Below are positions 1 through 9,968 of a DNA stretch of 64,000 nt, piece after piece. Source of the DNA: Poseidonibacter antarcticus. Its GTDB lineage: Bacteria; Campylobacterota; Campylobacteria; Campylobacterales; Arcobacteraceae. Location of the stretch: assembly GCF_003667345.1 (NCBI RefSeq), contig NZ_RCWF01000004.1, positions 1 to 64,000 of the forward strand, given 5' to 3'. The notes beneath the pieces are model-generated. The model did not search any database and was not told the origin of the DNA. It worked only from the letters and a program-made list of their open reading frames with translations. How positions within the stretch are numbered: position 1 is the stretch's first letter; the number at the start of each line of letters is the position of its first letter. Made by a program: the position numbers and the translations under genes.

Positions 1-215
1 TATTTAGAGTATTATATTCAGTTTATAAAGATTACTTTACAAACTTAAATTACATTGTTAAAGATCATCCATTTCTCATTAGTCTTTCATCAAATGTTTT
101 TGATGTCGTTCCTCTGTTTTTGGACGGGAATTATAGAACTTTTTTCTCTCTTTGTCAAGAGGATTTACTTTAAATAAACTTAAATTTGTTAATTTATGGT
201 TTTTGGGGATTTTTA

Positions 216-1460
216 TTAGTTTTGTAATAAATGTCCTGCTAAGTTTCCGCTTGAAAATGACCATTGTAAATTATATCCACCACAAGGTCCATCTAAATCC
301 ATTACTTCCCCACAGAAATATAATCCATCTATTAATTTACTTTGCATTGTTTTTGGATTAATCTCTTTTAGTGTAACTCCACCTCTTGTAATCATTGCTT
401 TTTTATAACCCACTGAATCTATTACTGTTAATGGTGTTGATGCTACTATTTTTACAAGATTATTTCTTACTTCACCTTTTTGATCTTTAAATTTTAATGA
501 GATATCTGCATTTACAATATTACATAATTCTTTTGATACTGATAGAGGAAGTAACAAGGCTAAACTTTCTAAGACTGTTGCATCAGGATTAATGACAGAT
601 TGTTTTTTGAAATGTGAGAAAATATCATCTTCATTTTTTCCTTTTACCATATTAATTAGTAAAGGAACTTCTTCATACTGTTCTAATAATGGTGTGATTT
701 CTCTTGAAAAATCTAAAACTACTGGTCCTCTTAAACCTTTTGAAGTAAATATTAAATCACCTATTGCTTTTAATTTTTTTGCTTTTTTCAAATCTATTTT
801 GATAATAGCTTTTGCAATAGTATCAGCGGTACAGTTTGCAACCCAAGTTTCTTTTGTATAAACAGGAAGCATTGCAGGATAAAGGTTAGTAATTTTATGT
901 CCTAAATCTTTTGCAAATTCATATCCATCACCATTAGCACCAAGAACAGGAAAACCTAATCCTCCTGTTGCTACGATTACATTTTTGCAATTAAATATTC
1001 CCTTATTAGTATTTACTCCTGTAATTTTAGTTTCTTCACATAATAAGTTTTCAACTTTTACATCACATTTAATTTCAATTTCTAATCTATTTAGCTCTTT
1101 TTCTAATGCTTTTATAATTGTTGATGAGTTATGAGTAACTGGGAAAATTCTAAAACCATCTTTTGTATCAGTTTCAACTCCAATACTTTTGAAAAATTCT
1201 CTTAAAGAATTCTTATCAAGCATTTCAATAGCAGTACTCATAAAACGTCCATTTTTCCCAAATGAGTTCATAAAATCTTCATTACTTAGCGTATTTGTTA
1301 AATTACATTTTCCTCCACCTGTTGCTTTAAGTTTTGCTCCAAGTGTTGAAAGTTTTTCTAAAAGAAGTACGTTTTTACCTTGTTTTCTTGCAGTTATTGC
1401 AGCAATCATTCCCGCACCACCAGAACCTATTACTATTACATCATATATATTTGTTTTCAT
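216..1460 (-). CDS. HI0933-family NAD(P)/FAD-dependent oxidoreductase
   Basis: Flavoprotein of the HI0933/BaiN-like family, 414 residues, the usual length. A Rossmann FAD-binding motif (VIGSGGAGM) lies at residues 10-18, followed by the family motif GGGKCNLTN and a C-terminal FAD-contact block (YFCGEVMDLDGPCGGYN). The protein is predicted to be cytosolic. The physiological substrate of this family is generally unknown, so no reaction is assigned. It is transcribed alone on the minus strand and diverges from the neighbouring nuclease-family gene, with about 60 bp between the two starts. The family assignment is firm; the function is not. Confidence 0.88.
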   Translation of the reverse strand: MKTNIYDVIVIGSGGAGMIAAITARKQGKNVLLLEKLSTLGAKLKATGGGKCNLTNTLSNEDFMNSFGKNGRFMSTAIEMLDKNSLREFFKSIGVETDTKDGFRIFPVTHNSSTIIKALEKELNRLEIEIKCDVKVENLLCEETKITGVNTNKGIFNCKNVIVATGGLGFPVLGANGDGYEFAKDLGHKITNLYPAMLPVYTKETWVANCTADTIAKAIIKIDLKKAKKLKAIGDLIFTSKGLRGPVVLDFSREITPLLEQYEEVPLLINMVKGKNEDDIFSHFKKQSVINPDATVLESLALLLPLSVSKELCNIVNADISLKFKDQKGEVRNNLVKIVASTPLTVIDSVGYKKAMITRGGVTLKEINPKTMQSKLIDGLYFCGEVMDLDGPCGGYNLQWSFSSGNLAGHLLQN

Positions 1461-1521
1461 AAGCTAATAATAACTAAAGATGCTTAAATGTTTTATCTTT
1501 AAAATTCGATATAATAATAAT

Positions 1522-2520
1522 ATGAAAATAAGACTAGCAACATTTAACCTATTTCAATTTGTAAAACCACCACACTCATGGTACACTAAAAAAGAAAAGT
1601 TTACTAATGAACAATGGATAAAAAAAACCACTTGGATTAAAAAACAAATTAAAAAAATGGATGCTGATGTTATTGGTTTTCAAGAAGTTTTTTCAAGAGA
1701 TGCATTAAAAATTCTAGTTAATGACTTAGGTTATAAATATTTTGAGACAACTGATGCTGCAAAATTAAGTAAAAATAATCCATTAATATTTGTATCTACA
1801 ACAGTTGCAATTGCTTCAAAATATCCTATTACAAATATGCAAGAAGTTAAAGCACATATTCCAAGTATTAAAAAGCATAATTTTGAAGGTTTCTTTAAAT
1901 TCTCGAGAATTCCTATTAAAGCAACAATAACTCTTCCTAATGAAAAAGAATTTTTAGTTTATGTTTCTCATCTGAAATCAAATAGATTAAATGAATTTGA
2001 ATATGTTTTTAATGAAGAAGATAAATTATCTTATAAAAAAGAGTTAGTAAATAAAGCTTTAGAAGATAAATATTCATCTAGTCTAAAAAGAAGACTTTGT
2101 GAAGCTTCTTCACTTTTTTTTGATATTAAAAAATCAAAGAAACCATGTGTATTAATGTGTGATTTAAATGATAAAGAGTTTTCAATAACAATTGATGCTT
2201 TAAGTAATAATAAATATCATGATGAAAAGAGAAAAGAGACTTTTATTTTACATGATGCATATCATCAAATTGAACACGAAATATATAATCCTCATCCTGA
2301 ACAAAAAGAGATTTTAAGAACTCCTACTAGTTATTTTGCTGGAAAAGGTAATGTTATTGATTATATTTTTGTTTCAAAAGAGTTTAATAAAAGAAATAAG
2401 CAAAATATTGCAAAAGTTAGTTCATATGAAATATATGATGATGCAATAAGAAGTAATCATGATGGATCTTTGCTTACAAGTGATCATGCACAAATAGTTT
2501 GCGAATTAACCTTTCATTAA
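1522..2520 (+). CDS. Endonuclease/exonuclease/phosphatase family protein
   Basis: Metal-dependent hydrolase of the EEP fold (DNase I / inositol phosphatase-like). The conserved blocks appear in order: RLATFNLFQ at the N-terminus, DVIGFQEVF with the metal-binding Glu, YVSHLKSNR, VLMCDLNDKE and a C-terminal SDHAQIV with the catalytic Asp-His. The start at 1522 is chosen because the fold begins directly at MKIRLATF; the 14 codons upstream encode no part of it and contain a TATAAT-like sequence. No signal peptide is seen. Substrate (nucleic acid, sugar or lipid phosphate) cannot be told from sequence. Confidence 0.85.
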   Translation: MKIRLATFNLFQFVKPPHSWYTKKEKFTNEQWIKKTTWIKKQIKKMDADVIGFQEVFSRDALKILVNDLGYKYFETTDAAKLSKNNPLIFVSTTVAIASKYPITNMQEVKAHIPSIKKHNFEGFFKFSRIPIKATITLPNEKEFLVYVSHLKSNRLNEFEYVFNEEDKLSYKKELVNKALEDKYSSSLKRRLCEASSLFFDIKKSKKPCVLMCDLNDKEFSITIDALSNNKYHDEKRKETFILHDAYHQIEHEIYNPHPEQKEILRTPTSYFAGKGNVIDYIFVSKEFNKRNKQNIAKVSSYEIYDDAIRSNHDGSLLTSDHAQIVCELTFH

Positions 2521-2552
2521 TAAATCATTCACAAACTCTTAACAATAGGAGT

Positions 2553-2680
2553 ATATAATACTTTTATCGTTTAAGAAAGACCGCGAATCTTTCTTATTCT
2601 TAAAAGAGTAATTTTGTTGTGATTTTTACTTTTTCTCCTTTTTAAGGTCAAGTGTCTTTTGATATTTGGCCTTTTTATTT
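2553..2680 (+). ncRNA. Candidate small RNA between convergent genes
   Basis: This 175-bp gap between two convergent genes holds more than a terminator. A TATAAT-like hexamer in GTATATAATAC near 2553 is followed by three hairpins in series: AAGAAAGA/TCTTTCTT (2573-2595), TTATTCTT/AAGAGTAA with one G-U pair (about 2594-2611), and AAGGTCAA/TTGGCCTT (2644-2673) ending in a T-run. Between hairpins two and three lies a pyrimidine stretch containing TCTCCTTTTT, complementary to a Shine-Dalgarno sequence. A stand-alone RNA of about 110 nt is inferred; it could instead be a long 3' UTR of the upstream gene. No known RNA family is recognised. Confidence 0.4.
2644..2680 (+). terminator. Rho-independent terminator
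   Basis: An 8-bp stem, AAGGTCAA paired with TTGGCCTT (one G-U pair), closes a 14-nt loop and is followed by TTTATTT. It would end plus-strand transcription from the nuclease-family gene and from the candidate small RNA. Confidence 0.6.
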
Positions 2681-2695
2681 CCTATATTAATAAAC

Positions 2696-5600
2696 TTAGA
2701 AATCATCCATAAATTCACGCTTTTTTTCTCTTTTAATATCATTTCTTTTATATTCTATAATTTCTTCAACATATTTTTTGTGTTCAATTCGATTAATCCC
2801 TTTAAACAAATCAAGTAAAGATTCAAAATATTCAAGTTCTTTTTGATACATAGGAATAGCACTACCACTCCAAAACTTAGAATATTCTTCAAAAGACAAC
2901 TCTTTAAAATCTTTAAATTTAATACCTAAATCTAAAATATGTTTTATAAATATTTTTCTTTGCTTATTACTTAAACATAATATTAGGTCTTTAAATATAA
3001 ATTTAATCTTTTCATTCTCATTTATATTTTTTTTGATAAAAATTTTTAAATAGTCAATTTGTTTATCTTTTAATTCACTTTGTGAATCTCTATGTTCTTT
3101 AATATTAAAAAATACTCTAAATTTTGAACCAAAAATTTCTATATCTTGATTTTCATAAAAATAGTTTGTAATTTTTTCTATTATGTCTTGATAATTGTTT
3201 CTTTCCCATAATACTTCATATTTTTTATGTAAAGATTTTTCTTTATCTTTTTGTTTTAAATAATCAAGTATAAAATTTGAGTCCAAATCTAGAATTACAC
3301 ATAGAGTTTTAGAATCATAATCAAAATGTTTTGAATAATTATCTAATTTTAAATAAATTAGTTTCAGTAATGTAAAATCATTTTTAAAAAGTTTAATTAC
3401 ATCAGTATTTGAATCAAAAAACATTTCTAATCCATCTAGAAATCTATTATTTATATTTGACTTTTCAAATAATATTCTTGATATTTTGATAATTATGTCT
3501 TTATCAATTTTTGTATATTTTTCTAAAAAAATCGGATGAAATGGAATTAGTTGTATATCTTCATTTATAGAATATAATTCCACTAAGTTTTTTATATCCT
3601 TATTGTTTATATATTTTTCTTCTAAACATTTATAAAAACTAAATTTGTATCTATTTTTAAATCTTGGAGATAAATTATCAATAAAAATTTCAATCTCATT
3701 TTTTTCTTTTATTTTTAATAATTTAGAAACAATAATATCTTCATTAAAATTCAAATTATAATCATTCTTAACTATTATATTTAGTACATCTATAAACATA
3801 TCATTATTAATTACTAGTAATAACTTTGAAAGATTAGTATTAAAAATATATTCTCTATTATCTCCAAAATTTAGACTATAAATTTTACTTAAATTATTAA
3901 GAAGTTTTTCAATATCTGTTATTTCATAGTTTTTGATATATTCAAATATTTTATTTTTTATTAGTTCATCTATTTTTTCAGTATCTTTATCTTTATCCCA
4001 AAAATTTAGATAATCTAAATAAAATATTTTTTCAATTTCAATATATTCATGTTGAAATTTTCTCTCTAAACTTAAATCATAATCGATTGAGTATTTTTTC
4101 CATAATTTACATAATTTTAAAACAGTTTTTACTTCTAAATAATTTTTTGAATCAAATCTTTCATATATACATTTAGTAATAACATCTTTATCCCAATTTT
4201 CTATTTCAGAAATTTTCTTTTCATATCCATACTCATACTCAGATAATAAATCTAAAACTTTTTTTGCTTCAATTTTGTACAAAGAAAAAATGTTTTCAAA
4301 AATAGTTTCTCGAAAGCTTTTTAAACTAGGTATCTCATACAAACCAAATATATTAGTAGAAATAGTTTTATTATCAGATAATTGAGTTGATTTAAATTGT
4401 GTTTGTAAATAATACTCATTAATCTCAAACAATAAATCTATATAAATTCCACTATTTTCATTTTGTATTTTCTTTACAATAAAATCAATAATAAATTTTT
4501 GAATTGAATAATCTTCTTTATAAGAATACAGATGAAATCCAAATTCATTTTTCAATATTTCTAGTAATTTATCAGAAATAAGATTATTCTTTTCATAATA
4601 GGTAAACATTAATTCAATTACATTTTCATAATTTTCTTTATCATTTGAAAATACTTTTATTAATTCTAGGATTTTGTCATTTGAATATTTAGTATTGTTT
4701 ATTTTTTCAATATCTTCATTTGATAAATTATCTATTAATTTTTTCAAATATACTAAATTACTTGTTCTATCAAGATACCAAAAGAATTTGATTAATTCAT
4801 ATTCTTTATCTAAATCTTTTTCATATTCTTTTTTCAATTTATCAAAAGAGTTTTTTAGTTTATTTGTTATTTTTTTAAAATCAAAACTATTTATAATAGG
4901 ATTTATAACTTCATTTAATTTTTGATTTTGTATTAAAAAAAACTTAGTAATAAATAAATCACTATCTAAAATATTTTCAACAAATACAATTTTATAAAAA
5001 AGATATGTAGATAAAATTTGATCAGATACTTTTACTACTTCATTTTCATATAAATCAACAATTTCCAATTGATTTAGAACTTTCACTTTTTCCCAAAATA
5101 AATTTATCTTTAAATTAAAAAGTTCTTCTATTTGATTAACTTGGATTTCATTTGTTTTATCAACAATTCTATAAAAAGATATTATTGCAAATACTTTCAT
5201 AAGTTCAATATCTTCAAATATCTTGATTTCACTACTCATTGATTTATAATAAATATCATAAACATTTGAAATATCATTTATAGTTGCTAAATTATTTGAT
5301 TCAGAAGCTATTTTTGAAATCATTACAACAAGTCTTGGGTTTCCTTTTGATAAATATTGTATTCTTTTTATATATGAAGGATTTAGAATTTTAAAATCTT
5401 TTTTTATAATATCTTCGATATAGTTTTTTTCTAATTTATCAATAAAGACCTCATCAAAACTAAGCTTTCTATTAGATAATATATCAATAATCTTATCTTT
5501 TGCATAATCTCTTACTGTCATAATGATTTTCAAAGTATTATCATTTATTTTTTCTGGATATAACTGAATTAAATAGTCTAATGTATTATGAACTCTATTT

Positions 5601-6256
5601 ACATCATCTATAAAGATTAAATATTTCTTTTTCCCTTGAAAAAAAGTATTAATATCATCAAATAAGTCAGCACTTCTATTGTAAATACAAACTATTTCAT
5701 AATCAAAATCTTTTTTATAAGACTTTATTACCTCAATTACAACTTTTGATTTTCCTATTCCTGCTTTTCCTGAAACAAGTACAAAATTGTTTTGATTTAA
5801 TTTTTCAGTAATTTCTTTTTTTTCATTATCTCTACCATATAGATTTATATCTAAAGGAGTTGCAAATTTATTGTATTGAGAGACATCAATAAATTCATCA
5901 AGTTTTAAAATTTGTTTTGTTGAAGGTTTACGCTTATATATTATTTCTAACATTTTTAATACAAAAATCATTATTGTAAAAAACATTGTTATACTTACTA
6001 TTAACCAGCTTCCACCACCAACAAATATATCAACTAGTCCCAGTGCTAATTTTTCTTCTGGAGGAATGTAACTTTTTATTAATATATTTAATTTTTCACC
6101 AAGATTTATAAAAAATATTTCACATATTATTACAAAAAAGAACTTCCAAATAAGTGTAAGATATGATGGACTCTTTATTAACCATTTAACAAATTTATTC
6201 TCAAATAATATCCCTGTAAATTTGTTAATTCTTCTTAGTTTTTCAAGATAATTCAT
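2696..6256 (-). CDS. Membrane-anchored STAND-like NTPase, possible defence protein
   Basis: A large protein of 1186 residues. Two hydrophobic segments (about 31-53 and 84-106) anchor the N-terminus. A conserved YGRDNEKKEI lead-in precedes a P-loop (GKAGIGKS, residues 163-170) and Walker B (YLIFIDDVN, 212-220); GNPRLVVMISKIA near residue 310 is typical of the helical part of STAND NTPases. The remaining 850 or so residues are Lys/Glu/Ile-rich and look like helical repeats, the usual sensor part. No nuclease or protease domain is visible, so any effector would be the membrane segment. It is a single-gene unit between housekeeping genes and is even more A+T-rich than its neighbours. A role in phage defence is inference from architecture only. 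Confidence 0.6.
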   Translation of the reverse strand: MNYLEKLRRINKFTGILFENKFVKWLIKSPSYLTLIWKFFFVIICEIFFINLGEKLNILIKSYIPPEEKLALGLVDIFVGGGSWLIVSITMFFTIMIFVLKMLEIIYKRKPSTKQILKLDEFIDVSQYNKFATPLDINLYGRDNEKKEITEKLNQNNFVLVSGKAGIGKSKVVIEVIKSYKKDFDYEIVCIYNRSADLFDDINTFFQGKKKYLIFIDDVNRVHNTLDYLIQLYPEKINDNTLKIIMTVRDYAKDKIIDILSNRKLSFDEVFIDKLEKNYIEDIIKKDFKILNPSYIKRIQYLSKGNPRLVVMISKIASESNNLATINDISNVYDIYYKSMSSEIKIFEDIELMKVFAIISFYRIVDKTNEIQVNQIEELFNLKINLFWEKVKVLNQLEIVDLYENEVVKVSDQILSTYLFYKIVFVENILDSDLFITKFFLIQNQKLNEVINPIINSFDFKKITNKLKNSFDKLKKEYEKDLDKEYELIKFFWYLDRTSNLVYLKKLIDNLSNEDIEKINNTKYSNDKILELIKVFSNDKENYENVIELMFTYYEKNNLISDKLLEILKNEFGFHLYSYKEDYSIQKFIIDFIVKKIQNENSGIYIDLLFEINEYYLQTQFKSTQLSDNKTISTNIFGLYEIPSLKSFRETIFENIFSLYKIEAKKVLDLLSEYEYGYEKKISEIENWDKDVITKCIYERFDSKNYLEVKTVLKLCKLWKKYSIDYDLSLERKFQHEYIEIEKIFYLDYLNFWDKDKDTEKIDELIKNKIFEYIKNYEITDIEKLLNNLSKIYSLNFGDNREYIFNTNLSKLLLVINNDMFIDVLNIIVKNDYNLNFNEDIIVSKLLKIKEKNEIEIFIDNLSPRFKNRYKFSFYKCLEEKYINNKDIKNLVELYSINEDIQLIPFHPIFLEKYTKIDKDIIIKISRILFEKSNINNRFLDGLEMFFDSNTDVIKLFKNDFTLLKLIYLKLDNYSKHFDYDSKTLCVILDLDSNFILDYLKQKDKEKSLHKKYEVLWERNNYQDIIEKITNYFYENQDIEIFGSKFRVFFNIKEHRDSQSELKDKQIDYLKIFIKKNINENEKIKFIFKDLILCLSNKQRKIFIKHILDLGIKFKDFKELSFEEYSKFWSGSAIPMYQKELEYFESLLDLFKGINRIEHKKYVEEIIEYKRNDIKREKKREFMDDF

Positions 6257-6325
6257 ATAAGTCCCCTAATAATTCTTTATTATATTATTTTTAAATAAAT
6301 TATTAGTGAATATATCGAATAATCT

Positions 6326-9313
6326 TTATTTCCTCAAATACTTCAAAGTCGTAATAATAATATCATCATCATCTTTACTTGGGCTTTTTATTGTTTCTTT
6401 TGTATCATCACTTTTTGTAAATGTTATATTCATTTCGTATGAGCTTACTGTTTGAATGCCTTTTTGTAAACAAAGAATTTTAATCATAATTAACTCTAGA
6501 AATTGTTTTGTTGGTAGGTCTGGTTTTCCAAATCTATCTTCCATTTCTTCTTCTATTTTATAAACTTCTTCTTTCTGTGTTGATTTTGAAAGTCGTCTGT
6601 ATAATTCTAATCTTACTCTATCTTCAACTATGTAATCACTTGAAATAAATGCTGATATTGCTAATTTTATATCAACAGCTTTTTTCTCTTCTTGTGAATC
6701 TCCACTAAGTGTTGCTAGTGCATCTTCTAACATTTTTAGATATAAACCATATCCTATTTGTTTGATGTGTCCACTTTGTGCTTCACCTATAATATTTCCT
6801 CCACCTCTGATTTCTAAATCTTGATGAGCTAGAGCTGTTCCACTTCCTAGGTATGAGTTTGATTCTAAGGCTACTAATCTTTTTACTGCATCTGATGTGA
6901 TTTGTTTTTTATCTTCTACTACGTAATAACAAAAACCTTCTTTATTGCTTCGTCCTACTCTTCCTCTTAGTTGATGTAAATCTGCAATACCAAATCTATC
7001 TGCTCCATCTATAATAATAGAGTTTGCATTTGGAAGGTGAAGTCCTGATTCTACTATTGAAGTTGCTAATAATATATCAAATTTCTTTTCTTCAAAAGCA
7101 TCTAGGATTTTTTCTGTATCGGCTGGTTTTATTTTTGAGTGAATTATTTCAACTTTTATATTTGGAACTATTTCTTCTATATCTGCTTTTTTTGCTTCAA
7201 TCGATGCGATATTATTATGAACATAGAAAAGTTGTCCACCTCTTCTTTTTTCTCTTAAAACTATTTCTTTTATTAACTTGTCACTATACTCTTTTACATA
7301 AGTTCTTACACCTAATCGCTCTGTTGGTGGTGTTAAAAGTGAACTCATTCCTTTTAGTTTTGATAAAGCTAGATTTAGAGTTCTTGGAATTGGTGTTGCA
7401 CTCATTGAGAAAATATGTACATCTTCTCGTAAGTTTTTAAGTTTTTCTTTTTGTTTTACACCAAATTTATGTTCTTCATCAATTATTACTAAGGCTAAAT
7501 CTTTTGCTGTAATTCCTAATAATGAATGAGTTCCGATTACTAACTGTATTTCTCCAGAATTTAGACCTTTTTTTACTTCACTTTTTTCTTTTGCAGTTGA
7601 TTTTCCATCAAGTCTTGCAATTGAAAAATCATAAGCTTCAAATCTTTTTTTCATACTGTGATAATGTTGAGTAGCAAGAATTGTTGTAGGACATACAAAA
7701 ATTGCTTGATGTCCGTCTAAAATAGTTGCTAGTAAAGCATTCATAGCAACTTCAGTTTTTCCAAAACCTACATCTCCTGAAAGAAGTCTATCCATAACTC
7801 TTCCTGAACTTAAATCTTTGAAGATTTCATTTACTGATCGTGTTTGGTCTTTTGTATAATCAAATCCTGAACTTTTTCTAAACTCTTCTAGTATATTTTT
7901 ATTTGTATCTATTTTTATACCATTTACAAGTTCTCTTGCTGCTGCTAGTTTAATAATATCATTTGCTATTGCAAATAATCTTTCTTTTACTTTTTCTTTT
8001 AATTTAGCAAACGAACCTTTTCCAAGTTTATCTACAACTGCATAAGAGCTTCCATCTGCTACATATCTATCTACTAAATCAATATTTTCAACAGGAATTA
8101 AAAGCTTATCATCACCTGCGTATTTAACTATTACAAAATCTCGTTTTGCACCCATTACAGTAACAGGTTCTATTCCTTTGTATTGTCCAATACCATGTTT
8201 TTCATGAACTACGAAATCATTTACTTGTAATTCATCAATTACTAGTTTTATTTTTTTCTTTCTTCTTTTTTTAATCTCTTTATTTAGTGAGATTATTACC
8301 TCATCATTACTTACAAGATTTACAATATATGGTTCAAAAACATAATTTATATCTTTGTTACTTAAATCTAAGTCATAGGCTTTTACCTTAGCTTCAGTAC
8401 TTGAAATAACAGTTACTTTTTTGCCTTGATGGAAAGAGATAAACTCTTTTACATTTGCAGGTGCTATTTCTTTATGAGTTTTACTTTTGAAAATTTGAGG
8501 AGTTGCTAAGAATTTATCTTTATTTATTCTTTTTTCTTCAAATACATAAACTTCTTCAAGTTCATCAAGTGATTCTTGGGTAATAAAACAATTCATGGAA
8601 GATGGTAAATATTCACCTAAGTCATTTAAATACCAAAATCCTAGAGAGTGAATATCTTTTATAAATGCATCACTTGAAACTTTTTGGATTTCATCTGTAA
8701 TACCTGAATATGTTTGTTCATCTAAAGCTAAAAAAGCAGGAGGAATATTTATAGTTTCTATTTCATCTTTGAAAGATTTTTGATCTTCTATATCAAACTT
8801 TCTAATACTTTCAACTTCATCATCAAATAGTGAAATTCTATATCCAAACTCACTTCCTAAAGGACAAATATCTATAATATCACCTCTAATTGAGGCTTCT
8901 GCTTCGCTTGTAACAATATCTACAAAGTAATATCCCCAATTGTAAAGTTTTGATTTGAACTCTTCTATATTTATAGTATCTGCAAAATTTATTTCATAAG
9001 TATCAAAACATTTCTCTTTTGGTAAAGGAAAAGAGATTGTTCTTATTGGTGAGATTAAAATCTTATTTTGTTTTTTATATGAATAAAAATCATTTAATGT
9101 TTTTGTTATTTCTTGTAACTCTGTAGAAAAAGATAGTAAGTCATCACCAAAATTTGCTCTAAAATCAGATAATACAAAAGGTGTAAAACCTAAAAGTGCA
9201 ACAATATCATTTGCCATTTGAGCTTGTTTATCATCATTTACGATTAGTAACTCACAATCTTTTAGTTTTTTATTATCTTTTAAACCTTTTAAAAATTCAT
9301 ATATATTATTCAC
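6326..9313 (-). CDS. mfd: Transcription-repair coupling factor Mfd
   Basis: ATP-dependent translocase that removes RNA polymerase stalled at lesions and recruits UvrA. At 995 residues it is shorter than the E. coli protein (about 1150), as is usual in Campylobacterota. In order: UvrB-like N-terminal domains, the RNA-polymerase-interacting CarD-like domain (NDFVVHEKHGIGQYKG), a P-loop (SGDVGFGKTE), the DEEH box (VIIDEEHKFG), helicase motif VI (QLRGRVGRS) and the C-terminal TRCF domain. The start is GTG, sharing one base with the stop of the upstream 102-codon gene, so the two are translationally coupled. Confidence 0.97.
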   Translation of the reverse strand: MNNIYEFLKGLKDNKKLKDCELLIVNDDKQAQMANDIVALLGFTPFVLSDFRANFGDDLLSFSTELQEITKTLNDFYSYKKQNKILISPIRTISFPLPKEKCFDTYEINFADTINIEEFKSKLYNWGYYFVDIVTSEAEASIRGDIIDICPLGSEFGYRISLFDDEVESIRKFDIEDQKSFKDEIETINIPPAFLALDEQTYSGITDEIQKVSSDAFIKDIHSLGFWYLNDLGEYLPSSMNCFITQESLDELEEVYVFEEKRINKDKFLATPQIFKSKTHKEIAPANVKEFISFHQGKKVTVISSTEAKVKAYDLDLSNKDINYVFEPYIVNLVSNDEVIISLNKEIKKRRKKKIKLVIDELQVNDFVVHEKHGIGQYKGIEPVTVMGAKRDFVIVKYAGDDKLLIPVENIDLVDRYVADGSSYAVVDKLGKGSFAKLKEKVKERLFAIANDIIKLAAARELVNGIKIDTNKNILEEFRKSSGFDYTKDQTRSVNEIFKDLSSGRVMDRLLSGDVGFGKTEVAMNALLATILDGHQAIFVCPTTILATQHYHSMKKRFEAYDFSIARLDGKSTAKEKSEVKKGLNSGEIQLVIGTHSLLGITAKDLALVIIDEEHKFGVKQKEKLKNLREDVHIFSMSATPIPRTLNLALSKLKGMSSLLTPPTERLGVRTYVKEYSDKLIKEIVLREKRRGGQLFYVHNNIASIEAKKADIEEIVPNIKVEIIHSKIKPADTEKILDAFEEKKFDILLATSIVESGLHLPNANSIIIDGADRFGIADLHQLRGRVGRSNKEGFCYYVVEDKKQITSDAVKRLVALESNSYLGSGTALAHQDLEIRGGGNIIGEAQSGHIKQIGYGLYLKMLEDALATLSGDSQEEKKAVDIKLAISAFISSDYIVEDRVRLELYRRLSKSTQKEEVYKIEEEMEDRFGKPDLPTKQFLELIMIKILCLQKGIQTVSSYEMNITFTKSDDTKETIKSPSKDDDDIIITTLKYLRK

Positions 9314-9621
9314 TATTTAGTTTCTTCTTCTGTTAATTCAAATTCTTTTGTAGTTTTATCATAGTAATAAGCTGGATAAGGAGTTTCATTTAATAAAAAG
9401 ATTAAATTTGCATCATTAAATCCTGCTTTTTCTAATCCTTCTTTAAACATTTGTAAAATAAAAGCTCTCGTTGTAACCAATGTTGTAGTTGAACTTGATG
9501 TATAAACATTTTTTTCACCCTCAACTACTTTAAAACTTTTTCTTTTTAAAAATTTATTTAGTTTTTCTTCATCTTCTAAACCACTTACATCTAATAATAC
9601 TAATACTTCTATATTTTCCAT
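9313..9621 (-). CDS. Conserved hypothetical protein coupled to mfd
   Basis: Soluble 102-residue protein with no recognised domain. It starts MENIEVLVLLDVSG and is acidic at both ends. It overlaps the GTG of mfd by one base, so it is co-translated with it. The layout resembles small genes found before mfd in related genomes (recollection, not checked). Function unknown. Confidence 0.75.
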   Translation of the reverse strand: MENIEVLVLLDVSGLEDEEKLNKFLKRKSFKVVEGEKNVYTSSSTTTLVTTRAFILQMFKEGLEKAGFNDANLIFLLNETPYPAYYYDKTTKEFELTEEETK

Positions 9622-9968
9622 ATTTATAATTCCTATATATTTATCTCATTTGAACGTATTGTATTAAAATTAGGTTTAATTAACGAAATATTAAACTATT
9701 TACATATTTTTGCTTGCTCAATTTTCTAGATAATCAATTATGATTTAGTTATAAAAGAGCTTTGAGTTCCTAAAAATTTAAAATCAAAACACGAATTTAA
9801 TCCATAACACAAATAAAATTTTATACTCACTCTTATGAGTTAGTTTATTCTGATACTTATAAATAATATTTTAATGTTTTAAGAAATAAAACTTTTAAAT
9901 TCTTCATTTCTTAAATTAAAAGATATAATACCCACTAATTTAATACAAAAATAAACAGGGGTAAGTAT
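9622..9968. other. Divergent intergenic region with a sensor-kinase promoter
   Basis: 347 bp without a credible gene. A TATAAT hexamer at 9924-9929 (AGATATAATACC) is a likely -10 for the sensor kinase. Upstream of it AAGAAAT (9881-9887) and ATTTCTT (9906-9912) form a weak inverted repeat. Nothing else stands out; the mfd operon promoter must lie in the first 100 bp but has no clear consensus. Confidence 0.4.

Noticed and set aside
79-264. 61-codon minus-strand frame at the left edge
   Set aside because: It overlaps the end of the flavoprotein gene, is Lys/Arg-rich without motif and has no ribosome site.
9841-9920. Riboswitch upstream of the sensor kinase
   Set aside because: Only weak A+T-rich inverted repeats; no conserved core recognisable.
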